Shown here: positions 1-10,200 of the stretch, one piece after another
Layout: each line of letters begins with the position of its first letter
Position numbering within the stretch: the first letter of the stretch is position 1
Assembly: GCA_002311745.1 (NCBI GenBank)
Contig: DBZL01000030.1
Span: forward strand, 36,465-47,244
Reading direction: 5' to 3'
Length of the DNA: 10,780 nt
From: Phycisphaerales bacterium UBA1161
GTDB lineage: Bacteria; Planctomycetota; Phycisphaerae; Tepidisphaerales; Tepidisphaeraceae
Program-made: the position numbers and the translations under genes
The notes under the pieces: model-generated
Told to the model about the DNA's origin: nothing
Seen by the model: only the letters and a program-made list of their open reading frames with translations
Database searches by the model: none

Positions 1-319
1 TCCCCCATGTCCGGAAACAGACTTGGATTGGGCGAGGTTTGTTCCGCATAACCATATTGAGGAAAAGAGATTGCGCACCACGGCGAACGGCAGAAACCGG
101 CCGAATCGCACATAAGCTGTTAGCTGGATTTGGGTTACGAGAAAAATGGGGGAGAATCTTCTATTCAGTGCTGCCGCGGCCGGCGATCAACGCGGGGCAA
201 CGCGGGCCTGCTACGCTCGCCGCCCACAAAGCCTGTCTATTCGGTGGTTCGCACTGCTGTCCGCGCGAGCGGTGTTTTGGGCGCATTTCCGATTGGCCGC
301 GTGACGGGCGGCTGCGACG
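1..319. other. Downstream intergenic region, no gene or clear terminator
   Basis: Nothing convincing is encoded on either strand. Past the TAG stop the minus strand has a 5-bp hairpin (GCCGC/GCGGC, 312-296, 7-base loop) without a following T-run. A short T-run near 146-142 lacks a strong stem next to it. Any terminator is either Rho-dependent or outside the window. Confidence 0.5.
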
Positions 320-1237
320 CTATGCCACGTTGAACAGCGATGACGCAATCGACGGGAGTCCGTTGCTGTCGGCCGCGACCAGGCTGTACGAACCTGCCAA
401 GCTGAGCACCAGATTGTTGAACGTGGCAATGCCGTTGACGACGGCGGCGGTCAGAGTTCCGGTTAGCGTCGCGTTCTTCGGATGGGTGCCCAGCGACAGC
501 GTCACCTTGGACGTATCGTTCGTGGCGACGTTGTTGTATTTGTCCAGCAGGACTACCTCCACGGTGAACGCTTTCCTGTGCTTGGCGCTCGTGGGCAGGA
601 CGAGGAAAGCCGCGTGGGTTGCCGCGCCGGGACTGATGGCGAAGCTGCTTGACACGGCGCTGGCCAGGCATCCATCCGTAGCCCGAAATTGGTACGTACC
701 CGCGACGTTGAGCGACAGGTTGCTGAATGTGGCCACGCCGCTTACGGCGCGCTCGCTCAGGGTGCCGTTCAGCTTGGCATTGGGGGGATCCGTGGCCAGC
801 GACAGGGTGACGACGGAATTGTCGCCGGTGACGATATTGCCGAATTTATCTTCCACGTCCACCACCACGGGCTTGAGGGTGCCGCCGGCGGTGGCGTTGC
901 CGGGCTGTTGAGTGAAGACCAGTTGTGACGGTGCCGCCGCGGTGATGGTGAAAGAGTGGGAGATCGCGACGGTATCGCTGCCGTCGCTGGCCTTGAGCGT
1001 GTACACGCCGGCCTTGGTCAGGGACAGGTTGGTGAAGAGCGCGACGCCAAGGAAAACCTTGGCCTTCACGGTTCCACCGAGCACGCCCGGGCCGCTGGCG
1101 ACGCTTAATGTGACCTGGGAATGGTCCGACAGAACGAGTTGGCCCTTGGCGTTCTCGACCAGCACGGTCACGGGCGCAAGAGCGCCGGCGTGGCCGCTGA
1201 GCGGGGTGTACAGAAAGACCAGTTTCTCCGCGGTGCT
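320..1237 (-). other. Three C-terminal Ig-like domains ending at the stop codon
   Basis: Residues 3051-3150, 3151-3254 and 3255-3355. Common pattern: LVF-x-P or similar start, V-VE-x-GN, S-VTLSLA, G-ATF-NLSL--AGTY and a closing S-SF-I strand. The last domain is a mix: it starts with ATH like the five-copy array but continues like the other two, and lacks the usual TAG turn, reading SAKHRKAFTVEVV (3267-3279) instead. The protein ends at SSLFNVA, the expected last strand, so there is no extra tail for anchoring or secretion. Confidence 0.8.
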
Positions 1238-4200
1238 GGCGGCGCTGACGAGAATCGAGCCGCTGACGCCGACGATGGTGGAGTGGGCGGTGTCGGTGGC
1301 GGTGATCGTCTGGCTGCCGGCGGTATTGAGCGTGGCGGAGAAGGTTGCGGTGCCGTTGGTCAGCGTGGAATTGGCCGGCAGGACGGCGGCGGCATCGGTG
1401 CTGGTCCAATGCACGGTGCCGGTGTAGCCGGTGGCCGTGTTACCGAATTGATCCAGGGCAGTAACCGTGAAGTTGAACGCCGTGCCCGCGGTAGCGGTGG
1501 ACGGAGCGCTGACCGTAAAGTGCGTGGCGGCGGCGGCAGCGACGGTAATCGCTCCGCTGGTCCCCACGATGGAATTCGTCACTGTGTCGGTGGCGGTGAT
1601 CGTCTGTTTGCCTGCGGTCTTCAACGTGGCGCTGAAGGTGCCGACGCCGTTGGTCAGCGTGGCGTTTACGGGCAGAGTTGCCGAGCCGTCCGTGCTGGTG
1701 AAGTGCACTGTGCCCGTGTAGCCCGTGGCGGTGTCGTTGGACGCATCGAGAGCCGTGACCGTGAAGCTGAGCGGCGTGCCGGCCGTCGCGCTGGACGCAG
1801 CGCTGACGGTAAAGTGCGTGGCCGTGGCGGCGGCGGCGACGGTAATCGCTCCGCTGGTCCCCACGATGGAAGTCGTGACTGTGTCGGTGGCAGTGATCGT
1901 CTGCTTGCCTGCGGTCTCCAACGTGGCGCTGAACGTGCCGACACCTTTGGTCAAGGTGGCATTGGCAGGCAGAATCGCCGAGCCGTCCGTGCTCGTGAAG
2001 TGCACTGTGCCCGTGTAGCCCGTGGCGGTGTTGCCAAACTGATCCAGCGCGGTGACCGTAATACTGACCGGCGTGCCGGCCGTCGCGCTGGACGGAGCGC
2101 TGACGGTAAAGTGCGTGGCCGTGGCGGCGGCGACGGTAATCGCTCCGCTGCTGCCCACGACGGAAGTTGTGACTGTGTCGGTGGCAGTGATCGTCTGCTG
2201 GCCTACCGTCGTCAACGTGGCGCTGAAGGTGCCGACACCTTTAGTCAAGGTGGCATTGACGGGCAGAACCGCAGAGCCGTCACTGCTCGTGAAGTGCACC
2301 GTACCCGTGTACGCCGTGGCGGTGTTGCCAAACTGATCCAGAGCGGTGACCGTGAAGTTGAACGCCGTGCCGGCCGTCGCGGTCGATGGTGCAACCACCG
2401 AATAATGGGTTGCCACGGCGGGACTGACGCTGATGGCGCCCGTCGCGCCCACGATCGAGCTGGTCGTGGTGTCGGTCGCCGTAATCGTCTGCGCGCCGGC
2501 CGTCTTCAACGTCGCGCTGAACGTGCCCACGCCACTGGTCAGCGTCGCGTTGGCCGGCAGGGTCGCCGCGCCGTCGGTGCTCGTGAAATGCACAGTGCCG
2601 GTGTAGCCGCTGGCCGTATTGCCGAACTGATCCAGAGCCGTCACCGTGAAGTTGAACGCCGTCCCCGCCGTCGCGGCGGAGGGAGCGCTGAGGGCGAAAT
2701 GCGTGGCCGCGGCGGGAGCGACGTTGAAGCTTGTGGAGGTAAAGCCGCTGAGGGAATCGGTCGAATCGGCCGCGGAAAGCACGTAGTTCCCCGCGGTGTC
2801 GAGGATCAGATTGCTGAACGTCGCCACGCCGTTGACGGCCGCAACCGTCGTCGTCGAGCCGGAGGCAAAACCACCCGGGCCGCTGGCGATGGTCAGGGTG
2901 ACGGATGCATTGTCGCTGCTGACCACGGTGTTGCCGGCCGTTTCGATGCTGACGGAGATGGCCGTGAGCTTGGACCCGGCGGTGCCGGCGCTCGGGCCGG
3001 TCGTGAAGACCAGCTTGGCCGGCGTCGCGGATGTGATGGTGAACGGAACGGGACTGCACATATACGGCAGGTAGTGCGTGCTGCCGGGGAACGTGCCGAT
3101 CACGGTGTAGGAGCCGGGAGCGGTCGGGGCGCCGCTCAATTCGGTATTGCTGCTGTTGTAGTAGGCCAGGGTGGGGCTGACGCCTTCCAGGCTGGTGGCG
3201 TTTGTGACGCCCGGGGCCGACAGCAATGCCGTGGCCGGGTAGGGCGAGCCGGTATACACGCCGCCGGCATCGGTGACGGTCATGGTCGGCTGGACCATGC
3301 CCGACTGGAGCGTGACGGGGCCCGTGAAACCGCTGCTGCCGCCGGGGTCGGAGAAGTAGCCGCTGCCGATCAGCAGAGTGCCGCCGCCTGCCAGCGGGCC
3401 GGTGACGGTGATCTGGCTGGAGGAGCCCTCGACGTCCAGCGTGGCGCCGGCATCGATGACGATGCCCTGCGGGAAGGTCAGTTGCCCTTCCACGACCAGC
3501 GTGCCCGCCTGGACCGTCAGGGCGTTGCCGATAATCGGATCGCCGATGCTGTCGACGCTTTCAAGCACGCCTTGGGTCGTCAGATCTTCAATCAGCGTGC
3601 CGGTGCCCAGGGCATTGTCGCTTGTCACTTCGACCGTGCCGCTGTTGACGGTGACGTTGCCTGTGAACGCCGGGTTGCTGCTGGAGACGGCGAGCATGTC
3701 GCCATTCAGGGTGATGCTGCCGCTGCCGGTCAGTGCGCCGGCCAGAGCCAGAGTGCCGGTCACGTCCAGCGAACCCGTGGGGCTCAGGTACAGGCTGTTG
3801 CGGAACTTCAATCGCAGGCCTGCCTCGACGGTGACGGGTCCTTCCACAATCACGTGATTATTGAGAGTGGGCGCACCACCGGAGACGTTCGCCAGCAGCC
3901 CACCCTTCAGGTCCAACGTGCCCGTGCCGAAGCCTGCCGAGTCTACTGCCTCGTAGAGCGCCAGCGTGCCGCCGGACTCCACCGTCACCAAGCCGTTGTA
4001 GTTCGGGTCGCCGCCGGCTCCCGGAGTCTGGTCGGTCTCCAGCATCCCCGCCGCAACGTCGATGTTGCCTGTGCCGTTCAGCGGTGTGTACGCGGCTCCA
4101 GCCAACCCCACTGTCTGCACTATCGTTTGCGTATTATCAATGGTGATCGAGCCCGCCGACGTCAGAGTGCCGGCCAGTCCGTCCACAAGGTTCCCGCCGC

Positions 4201-7200
4201 TTACACCCGGCGAAGCCGCGTTGTCCAGCCACACCGACGTGCCGATCGACTTGTCCAGAGTCACTTGCCCGGTGCTCCCCTCGAAGGTCAGCGTCGCGGC
4301 GCCGGCCAGCGTATCCATCAGGAAGTGACCGCCGTTGAGCGTTACCGTGCTCAACGCCGTCACCGTGATCGTATTGGAGAAGTACATCTGCCCGGCGCTG
4401 AGGGGACTGGTGAGCGGCGTGGACAGGGACACGTCCCCTTCCAAGGTCACGGGGTTGTTGATGGTCACCGCGCCGCTGGAGGAGTTCTGGATGGTTCCGC
4501 CCTTGATGTCCAAGGTGCCGGTGCCCAGGGGGACGTTGTCCGTTGCATCTTTAATCGTGATCGTACCGTTCGCCTCGAGCGTCACCGTTCCGGTGTAAGT
4601 CGGATCGCCGCCGGCTCCAGGAGTCGTGTCCGTTTCCAGCGTGCCATTTTTCACGTCGATGCTGCCTGCGCCGTTCAGCGGTGTGTATGGGGCTCCGTTG
4701 AACCCCACCGTGCTCACGGTCGTTTGCGCACCGTCGATGGTGATCGATCCCGCCGCCGTCAGAGTGCCGGCGATACCGTCCACCAGGTTGCCGCCGCTTA
4801 AACTCGGCGATGCCGCGTTCTCGAAGACCACCGGCGCTGCGATCCACTTGTCCAGAGTCACTTGCCCGGTGGTGCCATCGAAGGTCACCGTCTGCGTGCC
4901 GGCCAGCGTATCCATCAGGAAGTGACCCTGGTTCAGCGTCACCGTGCTGGGCGCGCTCACCGTGATCGTGTTGGAGAAGTACATTTGTCCGGCGCTCAAA
5001 GGATTCGTCAGCGGTGTGGACAGGGATACATCCCCTTCCAACGTCACCGGGTTGTTGATGGTCACCGCGCCGGGCGCGCCCAGAGACGAGTTCTGGAGCA
5101 GGCCGCCCTTCAGATCCAAGGTGCCCGTGCCCAAGCCGACGTTATCCGCCTCGTCGTAAACCTTGAGCGTGCCATCCTCCTCCAGGGTAATTTGTCCGCT
5201 GTAGTTCGGGTTGCCGCTGTCGCCCGGAATTTCGTCGGTGACGAGCGTTCCGTCTTTTATGTCGATGCTGCCCGTGCCCTGTAGCGGCGCGTAGCCGCTG
5301 CCGCCTCCGCCTGTGCCCACGGTCATCACCACCGTTTGCGGATTATCGATGGTGATCGAACCCGATGCCGTGAGGGTGCCGCCCAATCCGTCGACGAGCA
5401 GGTTGCCACTCAGATCATTCGTGCCCGTGTTTTCCAGGACCACCGGCACGCCGATCGACTTGTCCAGCGTCACTTGTCCGGAGCTGCCCTCGAAGGTCAC
5501 CGTTTGCGAGCCGGCCAACGTGTCGATCACGAAGTGCCCGTCGTTCAGTGTCACGGTGGAGGCCGCGTTCACGGTGATCGTGTTGGTAAAACGGAGCTGA
5601 CCCTCGCTGATGGGATTGGTCAGCGGCGTGATCAGGGAGACGTCGCCTTCCATCGTCACCGGGTTGCTGATCATGACCGCGCCTGGCGCAGTTAAATATG
5701 AGTTCTGGATCGTGCCGCCCTTGATGTCCAGCGTGCCCGCGCCAAGGCCGAGGTTATCCTCAGTGTCGTAGTCCTTGATCGTGCCGTCGAGGTCCAAGGT
5801 GATCGTGCCCCTGTAACCCGGCAATCCGCCGGCGCCGGAGGTCTGGTCCGTCATCAGCGTGCCGTTCAGCACGTCGATGCTGCCTGTGCCGCTCAGGGTG
5901 TTGTACGCGATTCCGCCGGTGCCCACGATGATCGCGACCGTTTGCGCGTTATCGATGGTGACCGAGCCACTTGCCGCGAGCGTGCCGCCGATCCCGTCTC
6001 CATAGAAAGTGCCGCTGGCACCTGTCGCCGCGGTGTTTTCCAGCGCCACAGGAGCGCTGGTTGTCCCGTTGAGGATCACATTGCCGGTGCTGCCCTCGAT
6101 CGTCAGCTCTTGCGTCCCGGTCACATCACCCAGCACGAAGCGACCGCCCTGTATGGTCGCCGCGCTTTCCGCACTCACCGTGATCGTACCGGTGAACTGC
6201 ATCTGCCCGTCGCTGGCGGGATTGGTCGACGGCGTGATCAGGGACACGTCGCCTTCCAACGTCACCGGGTTGTTGAGTGTCACCGCGCCTGGCGAGCTGA
6301 GGTATGAGTTCTGGAGCGTGCCGCCCTTGATATCCAGCGTGCCCGTGCCCAGGCCGACATTGTCCACATTGTCGTATACCTTGATCGTGCCGGTGTCCTC
6401 CAGGGTGATCGTGCCGCTGTAATCCGGGTTGCCCCCGACTCCGTACGTCTGGTCGGTCATCAGCGTGCCGTCCTGCACGTCGATGCCGCCGGTGCCACTG
6501 AGCGTCTCGTAGGCAATTCCACCTGTTCCAATGATGGCGGCCACCGTTTGCGCACCATCGATGGTGACGGAACCACCGGCGGCGAGCGCGCCGCCGATTC
6601 CGTCTCCCATGACGCCCTGGCCGCTGGCACCCGCCGCAGCCACGTTCTCCAGCGCCACCGGCGCGCTGGTTGTCCCGTTGAGGATCACGTTCCCGGTGCT
6701 CCCCTCGATGGTCAGCTCTTGCGTCCCGGTCACATCACCCAGCACGAAGCGACCGCCGCTTATCGTCACCGTGCTCGCGGCGCTCACTGTGATCGTATTG
6801 GAGAACAGCATCTGCCCGGCGCTGGGAGGATCGGTCGCAGGCGTGATCAGGGACACGTCCCCTTCCAACGTCACGGGAATGGCGAACGCCACCGCGCCCT
6901 GGGAGGAGTTCTGGAACGTGCCGCCCTTCAGGTCCAGCGTGCCCGTGCCCAGGCCGACTTTGTCCGTCACGTCGTACACATTGATTGTGCCGTCGTCGTT
7001 TAGGGTTATTGTCCCGGTGTAGTCCGGGCATCCGCCAGCTCCGGACGTCTGGTCCGTCATCAGCGTCCCAGCCTCCACGTCAATATCGCCCGCGCCGCTC
7101 AGGGTTGTGAACGTGGCTCCGCCCGTGCCCACGATGACCGCGATCGTCTGCGCGTTATCGATGGTTACCAAGCCTTCGTCCGCCAGCGCGCCGCCGATTC

Positions 7201-10200
7201 CGTCGCCATAGAAAGTGCCGCTGGCTCCTATCGCTGCGGTGTTTTCCAGCACCACCGGCGCGCTGGTTATCCCGTTGAGGATCACGTTCCCGGTGCTCCC
7301 GTCAATCGTCATTTCCTGGTCCCCGTCCAAATCGCCCGACAGCAGAAAGCGACCGCCCTCGATGGTCACGGTGCTGGGCGCGTTCACCGTGATCGTACCG
7401 GTGAACTGCATCTGCGAGTCACTGGCAGGATTCGTCGAAGGCGTCGACAGCGATACATCCCCTTCCAGCGTCACGGGGTTGTCGATCGTCACCGCACCGT
7501 TGGAAGAGTTCTGGAATGTCCCGCCCTTGATGTCCAGCGTGCCCGTGCCCAGGCCGGCATTATCGACGGTGTCGTAAATATCGATCGTGGCGCCGGATTC
7601 CAGCGTGATGGTGCCATCGTAGCCGGGAGCACCCGCGGCTCCGGACGTGTCGTCCGTCTGCAGCGTCCCGGCTTGCACGTCCAGCCCGCCCGATCCCTTC
7701 AGGTCGCTGGTGATCAGCATTATGCCCGCCCCCAATATCACCTGCTGCAATTCCGTGTCCGCCGCATCCAGCGCCGCTGCCAGCTTCGACTTGGCCGTCT
7801 TCACGATGATGTGCACCCCATTGTCCATGTCGTCGGCGAACTGCACGATGCCATCCCCGATCGCCGTCAGCGTCCCATTACCTTCCAACTCCCCCTTCAG
7901 TATGACGATGCCCGCCTGCTGTATCTGGATTTCATTGGCTATTCCGGTCAGGATGTCCGTGCCCACCAAGTTCATCACACCTTTGGCGATGAACTTCGCT
8001 GCGCTCTGGAAGGTGAAATCGTTGTCCAGGGTCGCGCCGCCCGAAACAGCCGTGGCGTCGATGATCGGCGTGGTCGCGCCGCTGCCCGGCGTCGTCACAT
8101 TCACGTCGCCGGTTCCCAGCGGATCGGTGGCGCCAGTCACGTCCACTTCCGTCTGTTCCAGCGTCACATTCCCGTCGTAGCCGGGGCAGCCGGCTGACTG
8201 CACTGTCCCAGCCTTTAGGTCCAGCCCACCCGATCCGTTCAGGTCGCTGGTGATCAGCATTATGCCCCCCGCTAGTACCACCTGCTGCAATTCCGTGTCC
8301 GCCGCATCCAGCGCCGCCGCCAGTTTCGACTTGGCGGTGTTCACGATGATGTGCACCCCCGCGTCCATATCATCGGCGAACTGCACGATGCCATCCCCGA
8401 TCGCCGTCAGCGTGCCGTTACCTTCCAATTCCCCCTTCAGTATGACGATGCCCGCCTGCTGTATCTGGATTTCATTGGCTATTCCGGTCAGGATGTCGGT
8501 GCCCACCAAGTTCATTACACCTTTGGCGATCCACTGCGCTCCACTGTTGAAAGTGAAATTGTTGTCCAGGATCGCGCCGCCCGAAACAGCCGTGGCGTCG
8601 ATGATCGGCGTGGTCGCGCCGCTGCCCGGCGTTGCCACCGTCACGTCGCCGGTTCCCAGCGCGTCCGTGCCGGCGCCGGTCACGTCCACCTCGGCCTGTT
8701 CCAGCGTGACGTCGCCTTCAAAGCCGCAACCTCCGCTCTGTGCTTTACCCGTTTGCAGGTCCAGTGAGCCGTCGCCGCTCAGGCCCGGCATAAGCTGCAC
8801 CACGCCGCCTGCCAGAGTCACCTCTCCGGTGAGCTCTCCGGAGAGCTGCGTCAGGCCGTTGGCGATGATCAAATTGACGCTAGGGCCGATCGTGGTGGTG
8901 TTGGCGACCGAGGCGCTGCCGCTGCCAGCCAGGGTCAATGCGCCGGTGCCTTCGACATTGCCGTTGAGGTAGATGAAGTCGTTGGTCGCCGGGGTCTTGA
9001 TCGTAGCGGGCCCGTTCAGCGTCACGTTGCCGTCGACGCCGAACGGCGGATCGACGATCAGCGTGGCGCCCGATTGGAACGTAATATCGTTGTCCAGCGT
9101 ATCGGTGCCGCTGCTGCTGCCGACAAGAGTCACGCCGGCGGAGCCGGCGCCGATGGTCAGGTCGCTATCGGCGAAGACGTCGGAGAGGACGTTGTCGTCG
9201 ATGGTGATGCCCGAGGAAAGGGTCGTCGGACCGGTGTACGTGTCGGCCTGGTCGAAGGTAAAGGTGCCAGCACCGGCCAGGGTCATGCCACCGCCGCCGC
9301 TGAGGACCGACTTGATGTCCAGATCGCCGGTCATGTCGTCCAGTGTGGGCGAGCCGACCAACGCGGTGTTGATGTCGTAGGTGTTGTTGCCGGCGTCGGA
9401 ACTCAGGCCGCCCGTCAGTGAGATGGCGTCGCCCTCAAGCGTGTAGCCGGAGCCTTGGATGTCGATGTCGTTGATCGACAGCCCGGCCAGGTCGTTGTTG
9501 GTGGTCAAGGGCGCGCCGGTGGGGAATACGAGGTTATCGCCGTTGGCCGGATGAATGCCCAGGTTCCAGTTGTTACCGTCGCTCCAGTTGAGTCCGTCGC
9601 CGCCGCCCGTCCAGATGAGCGTGTTGGCTGTGACCGCGTTGTACGATTTCAACGACCAGGTGGGATTGGTGCCGTTGGACAAGTCGTGATCGATGCTCTT
9701 CACCAACCCCACGCCAGGCGCGAAGTATTCTTGATACTGGTCGACGGTCCCGCCGAGAGCCGTTGACTGGTCGGTGTAGTCGATTTCATAAGCGCTGAAC
9801 GTTCCGGCCGGAACCGTCACCGACTGGGGGGTATCGGAAGGCAGCGAGTAGGTCAGCGTGTGCGTTACCGGCGTTTGGGCAGTGCCATCGACCGTCTGGT
9901 TGTCCGTGTAGGTGTACTGATACGTCTGCCCGACGGTCAGGGTGGCGGGCATTCGCATCCAGAGGGGCGAGTACGTGTCCGACAGTTCCGTGGTGCCCCC
10001 GCCGCCTGTATACCCGCCCACCTTGGCATACTCCACCACGCCATCGGTCGTTTCGGCCAAGTACTCCTGGTAATTTCCCGTCGAGCCAGCGCCTGCTGTG
10101 AGAATCGTCGTTTCATCCCACTCCACCGACTCCTGTCCCGTCGGCGACGTTGCCGGGCCTGCAACCGTAATCGTGTCGGTGCCTGTACCCGAAGCGTTGG

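Noticed and set aside
296..312. Small hairpin after the stop codon as a terminator
   Set aside because: The stem is only five pairs and no T-run follows on the coding strand.
39..911. Plus-strand open frame of 290 codons at the left edge
   Set aside because: Most of it is antisense to the C-terminal Ig-like domains, and the first ~90 residues resemble no family. I see no good ribosome binding site.
1121..4801. Plus-strand open frame of 1,226 codons antisense to the giant gene
   Set aside because: It lies fully opposite the repeat region, its product is Arg/Gly/Ala-rich without domains, and its repetition only mirrors the sense repeats. GC-rich codon use removes stops from this frame.
3818..8782. 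Regular repeats considered as a CRISPR array or satellite DNA
   Set aside because: Periods are 540 and about 600 bases, in multiples of three, and keep the reading frame. They are protein repeats, not short repeats with spacers.
7647..8972. Several plus-strand frames repeating each other opposite the 180-residue repeats
   Set aside because: They are shadows of the sense repeats; their similarity to each other comes from the 540-bp duplication.
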